Assembly (NCBI RefSeq): GCF_013456555.2
Contig: NZ_CP059154.1
Span: 2,542,001-2,606,000 of the forward strand
Direction: 5' to 3'
Length of the DNA: 64,000 bases
Source: Natrinema zhouii
Lineage (GTDB): Archaea > Halobacteriota > Halobacteria > Halobacteriales > Natrialbaceae
Shown: in pieces, positions 8,367 to 17,265 of the stretch
Numbering within the stretch: the stretch's first letter is position 1
How the letters are laid out: the number at the start of each line of letters is the position of its first letter
The notes under the pieces: model-generated
Told to the model about the DNA's origin: nothing
The model's database searches: none
What the model saw: only the letters and a program-made list of their open reading frames with translations
Position numbers and translations under genes: made by a program

Positions 8367-8498
8367 CCTGAAAGCCCCTTCCGCGCTCAACTCCCAGGAC
8401 TCGCTGTGCTCCTCGGCTCACTCCGTTCGCCTGCGGTGCTTGTGTCGTCCGGGTTCGCCGAGCGCGGAAGCCCCTTTCATTCCCACCCGGCGGTGGTT
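8367..8498 (-). repeat. ~130-bp dispersed repeat with internal stem, copy 2 (inverted)
   Basis: Read on the minus strand this has the same ends as 6787-6917 (AACCACC...GGGTGGGAATGAAAGGGGC and GGGGCTTTCAGG) and nearly the same length. Its inner stem is TTCCGCGCTC (8379-8388) pairing with GAGCGCGGAA (8460-8469). The stem sequence differs from copy 1 while pairing is kept, so structure may matter. It sits between the unknown gene and the SprT gene. Confidence 0.75.
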
Positions 8499-8552
8499 TG
8501 CTGGGGATGCTATCGTCCATTTCACAACGCGCGTGGCACGAGCCTCGCCGCA

Positions 8553-9125
8553 CTACCACTCGTCGCCGAGCGCCGCTTTCGCGCCGCCGTAGCCGCTCGC
8601 GGTCGTCCATGTCCGGCCGCTGACCGCGTGTTCGACCTCGAGCGCACCGTTGCAGGCCCCACAACGATACTGATCGGGCGACTTCACCGGCTTCGATGCG
8701 CGGTGACGCTCGGCCTGCCAGTCGCAACTGTGCGTGAGACACCGGAGGACGTAGCGGGGCTCCGCGAACGCATCGCAGTGCCGCGGGGCCTCGAGCGCCG
8801 CCGCCCGCTCGCGAAACCGCGATCCGTGCCCGGACTCGCCGAATCGCTGGAACTCCCATGCGTGGACGAGTTCGTGGCGAACGATTTCGGCGAACGCGGG
8901 CCACTCGTAGGCCTCGTAGGCCTTTCGGGCGAGCACGATCGTCGCCACCTCGCGGTCGGCGTGCCAGCGACACGCCCCCGCCCGGCGGCGCGCTCGCGGA
9001 GACACGTCCCACTCGAGGGCCCCGAGATCGACCGCCAGCTCGTACTCGTCGACCACCTCGCGGGCGTGAATCCGCGCACGAGCGACGATCTCGTCCGCGA
9101 GCGTGTACTCCTCGCCGTCGGTCAC
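8553..9125 (-). CDS. SprT-like zinc metalloprotease
   Basis: This 190-residue protein has a zincin active site HELVHAWE (H84, E85, H88), a likely third ligand in SGHG (H100), and a C-terminal zinc ribbon with C129, C134, C155 and C158 (RCGACNG). This is the SprT/Spartan core; in eukaryotes Spartan degrades DNA-protein crosslinks, and a similar role here is inference. Translation starts at GTG (VTDGEEYTL), 180 bases from the divergent CDF gene. No DNA-binding extension is present beyond the ribbon. Confidence 0.88.
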   Translation of the reverse strand: MTDGEEYTLADEIVARARIHAREVVDEYELAVDLGALEWDVSPRARRRAGACRWHADREVATIVLARKAYEAYEWPAFAEIVRHELVHAWEFQRFGESGHGSRFRERAAALEAPRHCDAFAEPRYVLRCLTHSCDWQAERHRASKPVKSPDQYRCGACNGALEVEHAVSGRTWTTASGYGGAKAALGDEW

Positions 9126-9306
9126 GGGTTCGAGAAGGCAGACCGCCGCCGAAATTCTTCCGATTCAGTGAATCGCGCGTGATGAACCGCGCGACGCTGC
9201 GCTGTGAGTTAATAACTCAACCCGTCCTTTTTGTTATGATTGGCATAGGAAACGCCGTTTAATAGCAGCCGAATTAATAAGCCCGAACCAATGAGTTCGA
9301 ATAACG
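9126..9306. promoter_or_regulatory. SprT/CDF divergent promoter region
   Basis: This region contains TGAGTTA-A-TAACTCA (9205-9219), a perfect 7-1-7 palindrome, and TATA-like AATTAATAAG (9272-9281) about 30 bases before the CDF start. The palindrome is a candidate operator for a metal- or redox-responsive regulator. TGAACCGCG..CGACGCTGCGC at 9183-9202 resembles part of the repeat at 28755-28895. Confidence 0.4.
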
Positions 9307-10257
9307 ATGAGTCACAACGAGTCGGCGCACGGCCACGACGACTCGCACGACGGTCACGACCACGGCGGCCATAGCCACGGCGGAGCGTCGACGAGCAGCC
9401 GCAAGCTCGCCGCCGTCTCGCTGATCAACGTCGTCGGCTTCGTCGTCGAACTCGCGGGCGGACTGGCCTTCGGCTCGGTCGCGCTCATCAGCGACGCCAT
9501 CCACATGCTGTTCGACGCGCTCGCGTACGTGATGGCCTTCGCCGCCGCCTACGTCGCCGAACATTACGGCGAGGGCGACCGCTGGTCGTACGGCCTCCAC
9601 CGCCTCGAGCCGTTCGCCGCCTTCCTGAACGGATTGCTCCTCCTCCCGATGGTCGGCTTCATCCTCTGGGAGTCCTATCAGCGGTTCTTAGAGCCCGTCA
9701 CCATCGGTGCCGGCCCGACGATCGCCATCGCGATAGGCGGCCTGCTTGTCAACCTCGGCTCGGTCTACGTCCTCCACGGCGACGCGATGAGCCTCAACGA
9801 GAAGGGCGCGTTCTACCACCTGCTTGGCGACGCCGGCGGCTCGGTCGCCGTCATCGTCTCCGTCGTCGCCATCGAGGTGACCGGGTTCACTGTCATCGAC
9901 CCGATCACCGCGGCGCTCATCGCAGCCGTCGTGGCCTGGTCGGCGATCGCCGTGTTGCGCGGCAGCAGCGAGATCTTCTTCCTCAAAACGCCCCTCGAGA
10001 GCGACGACATTCGAGCGCACCTCTGCGAGATAGAGGGCGTCGATCGCGTCGACGACTTCCACGCCTGGCAGATCTGTAGCCAGATAACGGTCGCGACGGT
10101 CCACGTCGAAACGGACGTCGAGTCGATGGCGGACGCCGAGGCGGTCGTCCGCCGCGTTCACGACGAACTCGCCCATCACGGCGTCGATCACGCCACGGTC
10201 GAGCTGTGTCCGCGCTACGCCGACCGCGACGTCCATCTCGATACGCACTGTCACTGA
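9307..10257 (+). CDS. CDF family divalent metal cation exporter
   Basis: This 316-residue membrane protein exports Zn2+ or similar ions against protons. It begins with a His/Asp-rich tail (about residues 2-27, nine histidines), typical of metal-loading regions. Six membrane helices follow. The transport site is read from SDAIHMLFD in helix 2 (D63, H66, D70) and FYHLLGDA in helix 5 (H171, D175). The C-terminal cytoplasmic ferredoxin-like domain covers about 230-310, ending in histidines. Metal specificity cannot be fixed, but the H/D pairs suit zinc. It has its own promoter. Confidence 0.94.
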   Translation: MSHNESAHGHDDSHDGHDHGGHSHGGASTSSRKLAAVSLINVVGFVVELAGGLAFGSVALISDAIHMLFDALAYVMAFAAAYVAEHYGEGDRWSYGLHRLEPFAAFLNGLLLLPMVGFILWESYQRFLEPVTIGAGPTIAIAIGGLLVNLGSVYVLHGDAMSLNEKGAFYHLLGDAGGSVAVIVSVVAIEVTGFTVIDPITAALIAAVVAWSAIAVLRGSSEIFFLKTPLESDDIRAHLCEIEGVDRVDDFHAWQICSQITVATVHVETDVESMADAEAVVRRVHDELAHHGVDHATVELCPRYADRDVHLDTHCH

Positions 10258-10313
10258 GCGATCCAACGGCTGTGGGCGCGAGAGACGACCCGCTGCAGAA
10301 AACGCGGAGACCC

Positions 10314-11108
10314 TCAGATCTCGAGCGCCAGTCCCGCTTCGGCGAGCGCCTCGTCGGTCGAGAGATCGTCGTGAACGACGCCGGCGACCGCCCGCGCGAT
10401 GGCCTCGGGATCCTCGTGCTGGAAGATCGAGCGCCCCATCGAGACGCCGGCACCGCCGGCGTCCATCACGCCGCGGACCATCTCGATCGTCTGGCGGTCG
10501 GTCCCCTTCGAGCCGCCGGCGATGACCACCGGAAGCCGGGTTGACTCGACGACGTGCTGGAAGCTCTCGGCGTCGCCGCTGTAGCCCGTTTTGACGATGT
10601 CGGCACCCAGTTCTTCGGCGAGACGGACCGCGTGGCCCAGCGCTTCGGGGTCCTCGGGATCGACGCCGGGGCCGCGGGCGTAGGCCATCGCGAGCACCGG
10701 TATCCCGAACCGCTCGGCCGTCTCGGTCACCTCCGAGAGCTCGCTCAACTGGTCGGGTTCGTGTTCCGAGCCGACGTTGATGTGAAACGAGACGGCGTCG
10801 GCGCCGACTCGGATCGCTTCCTCGACGGTGCCCGTCATGCGCTTGTCTTCCTCGTCGGGTCCGATTGTCGTCGAGCCGTTGAGGTGGACGATGTAGCCCC
10901 GTCCGTTCTTGTTGTCGTGGACGCGCGGCGCGATCCCCTTCTGCGTGAGGATCGCGTCCGCCCCGCCGCTGGTCACGCCGTCGATCGTCGATTCGATGTC
11001 TTTCAGCCCCTGGACGGCACCCATTGTGATGCCGTGGTCCATTGGGACGATCACGTACGATCCGTCCGTGCCGATTCGCTCGAGTCGTGCGTCAGTTCCG
11101 GTGGTCAT
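10314..11108 (-). CDS. 2-amino-3,7-dideoxy-D-threo-hept-6-ulosonate synthase (ADH synthase)
   Basis: This 264-residue class I aldolase-fold enzyme performs the first step of the archaeal shikimate route, transferring an aspartate-semialdehyde-derived unit to a ketose phosphate. Family marks are PMDHGITMG near the start, a lysine-containing DIVKTGYSG strand as Schiff-base candidate, and VIAGGSKG followed by GAGVSMGRSIFQ at the phosphate site. It is the last gene of trpC-trpB-trpA-ADHS; 24 bases separate it from trpA. It feeds 3-dehydroquinate synthase II at 3626-4825. Confidence 0.94.
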   Translation of the reverse strand: MTTGTDARLERIGTDGSYVIVPMDHGITMGAVQGLKDIESTIDGVTSGGADAILTQKGIAPRVHDNKNGRGYIVHLNGSTTIGPDEEDKRMTGTVEEAIRVGADAVSFHINVGSEHEPDQLSELSEVTETAERFGIPVLAMAYARGPGVDPEDPEALGHAVRLAEELGADIVKTGYSGDAESFQHVVESTRLPVVIAGGSKGTDRQTIEMVRGVMDAGGAGVSMGRSIFQHEDPEAIARAVAGVVHDDLSTDEALAEAGLALEI

Positions 11109-11132
11109 TGCGGGAGTGTAGCAAGCTTGCAG

Positions 11133-12002
11133 TTATGGCTGTTCTGGTTCCGGTGCATCTTCCGCGGCGTCGGTCGCGTCGTCCCCTGCTCCGCGACGCG
11201 CACCCCGCTTGAGTTCCGCGGCTTTGGCCTCGAGTGCGTCGACCGCTTCCTCAGGTGTCTCGCTCGAGGCTATTATGTCGACGAGCGCACTCCCGACGAT
11301 GACGCCGTCCGCGCCCGCCTCGATTATTTCGGCGGCGTGGTCGCCCTCGCTGACGCCGAAACCGACGGCTTTGGGCACGTCGTACTCGGACAGCCGCGCG
11401 AGACTGTCGTGGGTCGCGCTCGAGACGTCCGCGCGCGCGCCGGTCGTCCCGAGGCGGGCCTGAACGTAGGCGAAGCCCGAAACCTGAGACATGACGGTAT
11501 CGAGGCGCTCGCCCTCGGTCGTCGGCGCGACGATGAAAACCAGATCGAGCCCGTTGTCGTCACAGGCCTCGCGAAGCGGGTCGGCCTCCTCGGCGGGCAG
11601 GTCGGGAACGATGATCCCCGAGAGGCCCGCGTCGGCAGCCCTCTCCACGAACGGGCGAACATCGGGCACGTCGCCATACTGGAGAATCATATTGTAGTAC
11701 GTCATCACCAGCAGCGGTGCCTCCGTCTCGAGGTCATCGACCAACTCGAAGAAGCCCTGCGGGGTCGTCCCGGCCTCGAGCGCGCGGTTGATCGCGGCCT
11801 GGATCGTCGGCCCCTCCGCGATCGGCTCCGAAAACGGCAGTCCGAGTTCGATCAGGTCCGAGCCGCCGCGGTCGAGGGCCTCGACGTACGCCTTGGTGTC
11901 CTCGAGCGACGGATCGCCCGCCGTGATGTAGGTGATCAGCGCGGGGTGGTCCTCGCGGATGGCGGCTTCGACGTTGCTGTCGTACTGTGAATCGTTGCTC
12001 AC
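11133..12002 (-). CDS. trpA: Tryptophan synthase alpha subunit
   Basis: This 289-residue TIM barrel cleaves indole-3-glycerol phosphate to indole and glyceraldehyde 3-phosphate. The catalytic Glu is in [10 protein letters not shown] (E52). The position of the second catalytic acid, normally Asp in the ADGP motif, is Glu here (AEGPTIQ, E63). An acidic residue is kept, and the change may be normal in haloarchaea. The start overlaps the end of trpB by four bases (ATGA), so the two subunits are translationally coupled. The C-terminus carries a low-complexity acidic tail. Confidence 0.96.
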   Translation of the reverse strand: MSNDSQYDSNVEAAIREDHPALITYITAGDPSLEDTKAYVEALDRGGSDLIELGLPFSEPIAEGPTIQAAINRALEAGTTPQGFFELVDDLETEAPLLVMTYYNMILQYGDVPDVRPFVERAADAGLSGIIVPDLPAEEADPLREACDDNGLDLVFIVAPTTEGERLDTVMSQVSGFAYVQARLGTTGARADVSSATHDSLARLSEYDVPKAVGFGVSEGDHAAEIIEAGADGVIVGSALVDIIASSETPEEAVDALEAKAAELKRGARRGAGDDATDAAEDAPEPEQP

Positions 12003-13267
12003 TGGTCGAACACCTCGACTTCGGGCGCGGCCTCGAGATCGCGCTTCTCGGTCTCTTCAAGTACGGTTTCGAGATCCTTGTCGCCGCGGCCGGAGACGTT
12101 GACGACGACGATGTCGCCGAGCCTCTCGTGTTCCTCCTCTAGGTACCCCAGCGCGTGACTCGACTCGAGGGCCGGAATGATCCCCTCGAGTCGCGAGAGC
12201 CGGTGGAAGCCGTTGAGCGCGTCCTCGTCGTCGACGCTCGCAGGCGTCACGCGGCCCGTCGCCACGAGATGCGAGAGTTCCGGGCCGACGCCGGCGTAGT
12301 CGAGTCCCGCGCTGACACTGTGGGACTCCATGATCTGACCATCCGTACTCTGGAGGAGCTTCGTCATCGCGCCGTGGAGGACGCCGTCGGTGCCCGTCGA
12401 GAGCGTCGCGGAGTTGGGCGCGACACCGTCGGCCTCGTCGATCTCGAGGCTCGAGCCGCCGGCTTCGACGGCGTAGAGGTCGACCTCGTCATCGGGAACG
12501 AACGCGTGAAACGTCCCCATCGTGTTCGAGCCGCCGCCGGCGCAGGCGACGACGCTGTCGGGGAGTCGTCCGGCCTTCTCCCGAATCTGTTTCCGAGCCT
12601 CGTCGCCGATCACCGCCTGAAAGTCCCGGACCATCTGCGGGAACGGGTGGGGGCCGACGACCGAGCCGATCACGTAGTGGGTCCGCTCGACGGTGGTCGC
12701 CCAGTCGCGCATCGTCTCGTTGATGGCTTCCTTCAGGGTCCCGCTCCCGGCCTCGACCGGGTTCACCTCGGCCCCGTTCATCCGCATCCGGTAGACGTTG
12801 GGGCGCTGGCGGTTGACGTCCGTCCGGCCCATGTAGATCTCGCAGGGCATGTCGAGGTGGGCCGCGGCCATCGCCGTCGCAGTGCCGTGTTGGCCCGCAC
12901 CGGTTTCAGCGATGATCCGCTCTTTGCCCATATACTTGGCTAGGAGGACCTGTCCGAGTGCATTGTTCAGTTTGTGCGCGCCGCCGTGGACGAGATCCTC
13001 CCGTTTGAGGTAAACCTCGCGGTCGTAGCGCTCGCTCAACCGGTCCGCACGCTGGAGCGGCGTCGGCCGGCCGCCGAAGTCGCGCATCCGCTCGCGGAAC
13101 TCGTCCATGAAGCCGTCTTCGTTCTCGAGGACGTATCGCTCGTAGGCGTCTTCGAGTTCCTGTAGCGCCGGCATCAGCGCCTCGGGGACGTACTGGCCGC
13201 CGTAGTCGCCGAACGTGCCAGTGCGCCCGGATTCACTCTCGCCGTCGGGCTCGCGTTCCGTGCTCAT
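11999..13267 (-). CDS. trpB: Tryptophan synthase beta subunit
   Basis: This 422-residue PLP enzyme condenses indole with serine. It has the PLP-lysine motif [12 protein letters not shown], the glutamate-containing ETGAGQHG loop, and the phosphate-binding GGGSNTMG. The form is TrpB1, the partner of TrpA, as the coupled trpA supports. The start MSTEREPDG is 25 bases after the trpC stop codon. The acidic N-terminal extension of about 20 residues is a usual halophile feature. Confidence 0.97.
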   Translation of the reverse strand: MSTEREPDGESESGRTGTFGDYGGQYVPEALMPALQELEDAYERYVLENEDGFMDEFRERMRDFGGRPTPLQRADRLSERYDREVYLKREDLVHGGAHKLNNALGQVLLAKYMGKERIIAETGAGQHGTATAMAAAHLDMPCEIYMGRTDVNRQRPNVYRMRMNGAEVNPVEAGSGTLKEAINETMRDWATTVERTHYVIGSVVGPHPFPQMVRDFQAVIGDEARKQIREKAGRLPDSVVACAGGGSNTMGTFHAFVPDDEVDLYAVEAGGSSLEIDEADGVAPNSATLSTGTDGVLHGAMTKLLQSTDGQIMESHSVSAGLDYAGVGPELSHLVATGRVTPASVDDEDALNGFHRLSRLEGIIPALESSHALGYLEEEHERLGDIVVVNVSGRGDKDLETVLEETEKRDLEAAPEVEVFDQ

Positions 13268-13292
13268 GTCTGGGTGTCTCCGTCGTGTTCGC

Positions 13293-14114
13293 TCATCTCG
13301 TCTCGGTCTCCGTCCTCGAGTCCGTTACGTCCGTCGTCTTCGCCGATTCCGCCCGCGTGAGTCGCCGCGTGTTTGCCGTCACGTCGCTGTCGTCCGCGCC
13401 GTGGCCCATGATGGCGCTGCCGACCAGCAACGCGTCGGCACCCGCCTCGCGCATCCGCCGTACGTCGGCCGGCGACGACATGCCGCTCTCGGCGATCAGC
13501 GTTACGTCATCAGGAGCCTCGGGCGCAACCGACTCGAAGGTTTCGAGGTCCACCTCGAGGTTCGCGAGATCGCGGTTGTTCACGCCGATGATCTCTGCCC
13601 CCGCCTCGAGCGCGGTCTCGAGTTCCGCGCGGTCGTGGACCTCCACGAGTGGTTGAAAGCCGCGCTCGCGAGCCGCGGCGACGAGCCCGTCGAGGTCATC
13701 CACGAATCTGACGATCAACAGCAACAGATCCGCCTCGACGACGTCCATCCCCTCCTCCTCGAGGACGAAGTCCTTGCGCAGGACGGGGACGTCAACGGCC
13801 GCTCGAATCCGGGTCAGTGCCTCGGGCGAACCGCCGAAGTGAGTCGGTTCCGTGAGGACGGAGATCGCCGCCGCACCGCCCTCGACCATTGCCTGTGCCA
13901 GTTCGACGGGATCGTCGGCTCGAGTTCCATCGGCCGTCGGACTCGTCGGTTTCACCTCCGCGATCACTGGGACTCGCCCGTCCGCTTCCGCCCGCGCCAG
14001 TGCGTCGGACAACGAACGCGCGTCGACGTCCACGACGCCGTCGCCACCCGACCGCTCGCGAGCGGCCTCGAGTATCGACTGCACCGCGGGAGCGAGCTCC
14101 GTATCGGAGTTCAT
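13293..14114 (-). CDS. trpC: Indole-3-glycerol-phosphate synthase
   Basis: This 273-residue TIM barrel closes the indole ring. Family marks are [10 protein letters not shown] (catalytic Lys), [24 protein letters not shown] and IAESGMSSP. It is the first gene of the leftward trpC-trpB-trpA-ADHS unit. The acidic C-terminal tail after residue 245 is probably disordered. The other trp genes (trpE, G, D, F) are not in this window; haloarchaea often keep them in a second cluster. Confidence 0.96.
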   Translation of the reverse strand: MNSDTELAPAVQSILEAARERSGGDGVVDVDARSLSDALARAEADGRVPVIAEVKPTSPTADGTRADDPVELAQAMVEGGAAAISVLTEPTHFGGSPEALTRIRAAVDVPVLRKDFVLEEEGMDVVEADLLLLIVRFVDDLDGLVAAARERGFQPLVEVHDRAELETALEAGAEIIGVNNRDLANLEVDLETFESVAPEAPDDVTLIAESGMSSPADVRRMREAGADALLVGSAIMGHGADDSDVTANTRRLTRAESAKTTDVTDSRTETETR

Positions 14115-14155
14115 TATTGTACATCGACGTACTCATATGTACATAAGACTTGCGC
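14115..14155 (-). promoter_or_regulatory. trpC promoter with paired TGTACA boxes
   Basis: Two TGTACA palindromes (14118-14123 and 14138-14143) lie exactly 20 bp apart, about two helical turns, on the same face of the DNA. They surround the AT-rich TATA/start region 4-40 bases upstream of the trpC start codon. They are strong candidates for a repressor operator controlling the trp/ADHS unit. This is inferred from position and symmetry only. Confidence 0.5.
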
Positions 14156-14369
14156 CATCGCGATGCTGCAGCGACGCCGAGCGGCGACATACGGACCCAG
14201 AGCGCTGTCCTCCTGTCAAGAGACTGCCCGACAAACAACGACGCGATATCGGCAGAACGCGCAATGAAAAGTATGAATGGGGACCTATCCTCACCCGGTC
14301 CTCTGCCACAACCGATCGCGGATGCTCACCGTCCTGTCCTGACTGCCCGCCTCGCTCGAGCGCACCGCG

Positions 14370-14795
14370 CTATCGAAGCTGGTACGGTTCGTCGTCGTCC
14401 TCGTTCTCGCCGTCTAACTCGTCGAGCAGCAGTATCTCCTCTTCCTCGTCCTCGAGTCGATCCTGCAGGTCGTTGACGTACCCCTTGTACTCGTCGAGTT
14501 GCTCCCGGAGGTGCTCGGCCTCGAGCTCCAGTCGCTCGTGTTCGCGGATGAAGCGCTTCGGGACTTCGACGGTTGGCGGGAACGAAATATCCTCTCCGTC
14601 GTCGTCTTTGACGGTACGGGCCTCAAGCTCGGTTTCCGGAACGACCTCGACCTGGCCATCGTGTTCGACGAGCTGGTCGACGTAGTCCCGGAAGACGGCG
14701 GACAGCGAGATATCGCGCTCCTCGGCGATCGACTGGAGCGCCTCGAACGCGTCCTCGTTGACCCGGAACGAGATGGTCTTGTTCTTGTTCCCCAT
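14370..14795 (-). CDS. Ribbon-helix-helix protein with acidic coiled-coil tail
   Basis: This encodes a 141-residue protein. The N-terminal part KNKTISFRVNEDAFEAL and the following ERDISLSAVFRDYVDQL fit a CopG-like ribbon-helix-helix DNA-binding unit at residues 1-45. Residues 75-130 form a charged coiled coil (HERLELEAEHLREQL...) ending in an acidic tail. The start MGNKNKTISF puts the beta ribbon at the N-terminus as expected. It acts probably as a dimeric DNA-binding protein; targets are unknown. It is divergent from the dioxygenase gene at 14917. Confidence 0.78.
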   Translation of the reverse strand: MGNKNKTISFRVNEDAFEALQSIAEERDISLSAVFRDYVDQLVEHDGQVEVVPETELEARTVKDDDGEDISFPPTVEVPKRFIREHERLELEAEHLREQLDEYKGYVNDLQDRLEDEEEEILLLDELDGENEDDDEPYQLR

Positions 14796-14916
14796 GGATA
14801 TCCCTAGTCGTCGTTCACGGCACTTAACCATTTGTCAGACGAGAGAACCGGTCGCGATCACTCGACCCGTCGGCCGACCCGGTAGGCTATCCACTTCGAG
14901 CACGTACCGACGCCTC

Positions 14917-15888
14917 ATGCTGTCCGACACGCCGGGACTCCACCACGTGACGGGAATCGTCGGCGACGCGCAGGCGGCGATCGACTTCTACAGCGGCGTG
15001 CTTGGCCTCCGACTCGTCACGCAGACCGTGAACTTCGAGGACATCCTGCAACATCACCTCTACTTCGGCGACGCGAACGGGACACCGGGGACGGTTCTCA
15101 CACACTTTCCGGACCCCCACGGCGATCCCGGCCGCGCCGGGAAACCCCAGCTCGAGTCAGTCTCGTTCGTCGTTCCGTCCGACGCGCTCGAGTACTGGGA
15201 GACGCGACTCGCCGATCACGACGTGACGGTCGAGGGACCGCTCGAGCGATTCGACGAGCGGGTCCTGCGCTTCGAAGACCCCGCGGGCACGCAGGTCGAA
15301 CTCGTAGCCGGTCCGCAGCTATCGAGCGATGTCGAGGGCTGGACGGCGGGACCGGTTCCAACGGAACACGCGATCCGCGGGCTCCACGGCGTCGCGACGC
15401 TGTCGATCAACCCCTACGCGACCGCGGGTACGCTCGAGACGCTGGGCTTCGAGTACGACGAGGAAACTGGCGATCGGATTCGGTATCGCGCCCCCGGATC
15501 GCGAGCCACGGTCGTGGACGTGCTCGATCGCGACGCGCCCTTCGGTCGTGAAGGGACGGGCACGCTCCACCACGTCGCGGTCCGCGTCGAGACCGAAGAC
15601 GACCTCCACGAGTGGCGCGAACTGTTCGACGACCGCGGCTACGACGTCTCCCGCGTCAAGGATCGCCACGTCTTCCACTCGCTGTACGTCCGCGAACCGG
15701 GCGGAATCCTCTTCGAACTGGCGACCGAGACGGACGGCGTCGCGGCGAGCGAAGGTGGCGAAGAACCCGGCGAATCGCTGTACTTGCCCGAGTGGTTCGA
15801 GGCGGATCGCGACCTGATCGAGAGCCAACTGCCGGAACTGACGGTTCCGACGGGCCGAGAACCGACGGGACGGGGCGAGAACCGATGA
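14917..15888 (+). CDS. Ring-cleaving dioxygenase, VOC superfamily (MhqO-like)
   Basis: This 323-residue protein is built from two VOC/glyoxalase modules (about 1-135 and 150-290). It has paired metal-site histidines LHHVTGI and LHHVAVRVE and the terminal acid in LFELATE, the pattern of hydroquinone-type ring-cleaving dioxygenases such as MhqO. The likely substrates, substituted hydroquinones or catechols, are inferred. Its stop overlaps the start of the hydrolase gene by four bases (ATGA), like the bacterial pairing of MhqO-type and MhqD-type enzymes in quinone detoxification. Confidence 0.88.
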   Translation: MLSDTPGLHHVTGIVGDAQAAIDFYSGVLGLRLVTQTVNFEDILQHHLYFGDANGTPGTVLTHFPDPHGDPGRAGKPQLESVSFVVPSDALEYWETRLADHDVTVEGPLERFDERVLRFEDPAGTQVELVAGPQLSSDVEGWTAGPVPTEHAIRGLHGVATLSINPYATAGTLETLGFEYDEETGDRIRYRAPGSRATVVDVLDRDAPFGREGTGTLHHVAVRVETEDDLHEWRELFDDRGYDVSRVKDRHVFHSLYVREPGGILFELATETDGVAASEGGEEPGESLYLPEWFEADRDLIESQLPELTVPTGREPTGRGENR

Positions 15889-16562
15889 CGAGGGCGGGGT
15901 CGGGCCGGCCGATGGACGCCGTTTCGGGACCCCACGCTGGTCAGCCGCTGCTCACCGCCGGTGCGCCCGCGTTGGCCGCGGACGCGGTGCTCGTCCTGTG
16001 TCACGGCCGCGGCGCGACCGCTCAGGGCGTCGTCAATCTCATGGAACCCGTCCATCGACACGGCGTCGCCGTCCTCGCGCCGCAGGCCGAGCGGAGCCGC
16101 TGGTATCCGCGGCCGTCGACCGCTCCTCGGGCGACCAACGAGCCGTGGCTCTCCTCGAGCGTCGACTGCGTGGCGGCCGCCCTCGAGCGCGCACGAGCGA
16201 TCGACGTGCCGCCCGAGCGGACCGTCATCGGCGGCTTCTCGCAGGGAGCCTGCGTCGCCGCGGAGTTCGTTCGACGAACCCCGGCCCGCTACGGCGGACT
16301 CGCCATCCTCTCCGGATCGCTGCCCGGCACGGCCGACGAGCTCGGTTCGAGTCCCATCGACGGCTCGCTCGAGGAAACGCCGATTCTGATCGGCTACGGC
16401 GAAGACGACCCGCACGTGGATCGCGACCGCGTTGCTGAGACGGTCCGGCTGTTCGAGCAAGCAGACGCCGCGGTCGACGAGCGGTGTTATCCCGACACGG
16501 GTCACGAAGTCACCGACGACGAGTTCGCGGCGATCGGTGCGATGCTCGAGGAACTGCTCTAG
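15885..16562 (+). CDS. Alpha/beta hydrolase, phospholipase/carboxylesterase type (MhqD-like)
   Basis: This is a 225-residue alpha/beta hydrolase. The oxyanion region is LCHGRGATAQG. The nucleophile elbow is GGFSQGACV, with the acid in GEDDPHVD and the catalytic histidine in PDTGHEV. This is the carboxylesterase family that includes MhqD. Translation starts inside the preceding dioxygenase stop codon (ATGA), so the two products are made together and probably act in sequence. A second in-frame ATG nine codons later (MDAVSGP) is an alternative start. Confidence 0.88.
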   Translation: MTRAGSGRPMDAVSGPHAGQPLLTAGAPALAADAVLVLCHGRGATAQGVVNLMEPVHRHGVAVLAPQAERSRWYPRPSTAPRATNEPWLSSSVDCVAAALERARAIDVPPERTVIGGFSQGACVAAEFVRRTPARYGGLAILSGSLPGTADELGSSPIDGSLEETPILIGYGEDDPHVDRDRVAETVRLFEQADAAVDERCYPDTGHEVTDDEFAAIGAMLEELL

Positions 16563-16613
16563 CCGCCGTGGCAGCCGCTATCGGATCGAAAACAAAGAAC
16601 CGAACTGGCCGCG

Positions 16614-17264
16614 TCAGACCGTCGCTTCCGGATCGTCAGCGTCCGCTTCGTCGACGGTCTCGAGGCTCTCGAGGGCCTGGATCACGTCGTTGCGGTAGTT
16701 GACGACGGGGGAGTCGTATCGTTCGCGGGCCATCTCGGCGTACTCGTTCGTCGGCGCAGTCGAGCCGCTTTCCGGCGCTTCCTGTTCGGCCTCCCACTCC
16801 TCGAATGCCTCGATGCGATCGAGCGTGAGCTCGGCGGCTTCGACGACCCAGCGGTCGCGGGTTGCGTCGTCGACGATCGAGATGGACTCGGGCCGCAGGG
16901 AGACGTTGACGGTGCCGTCGTCGGTCTCGTAGGTGCGGGGTTTGCCGACGATAGAGACGTAAGCCGGCGGCTCCGTGTCCCGCAGGACCGAGGCGGCCTC
17001 GGGCTGGTACTGCCCGGCGTAGACGAAGAACGTCCCGGTCGGGTCGACGACCCGGCCGCGCCAGTACTCGCTCTCATCGCCGACGTCCTCGGTTTCGGTG
17101 AGGGTGCCGACGACGAACACGCGATTCGCGCGGTCGCCCGTCGGGAGCAGCGCGTAATTGGGCGCGCGCTCGTCGTCGCTTTCTTTGAAGGTGTACGTCG
17201 AGTCGTTGAATTCGGAGGCGAAGACGCGGCGGGCGACTTCGCGGGTGAGTTCTGACTGGCTCAT
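16614..17264 (-). CDS. RPA-associated protein (COG3390 family, Rpap3-like)
   Basis: This 216-residue protein is of the type encoded next to each single-strand-binding RPA gene in haloarchaea. Residues 45-145 look like an OB fold (NRVFVVGTLTETEDV..., YVSIVGKPRTYE). The C-terminal tail is acidic and probably disordered. One base separates its start codon from the rpa stop codon, which indicates tight co-translation. In Haloferax volcanii such proteins are needed for function of their partner RPA. The rpap3 name is inferred from the partner. Confidence 0.9.
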   Translation of the reverse strand: MSQSELTREVARRVFASEFNDSTYTFKESDDERAPNYALLPTGDRANRVFVVGTLTETEDVGDESEYWRGRVVDPTGTFFVYAGQYQPEAASVLRDTEPPAYVSIVGKPRTYETDDGTVNVSLRPESISIVDDATRDRWVVEAAELTLDRIEAFEEWEAEQEAPESGSTAPTNEYAEMARERYDSPVVNYRNDVIQALESLETVDEADADDPEATV

Positions 17265-17265
17265 A

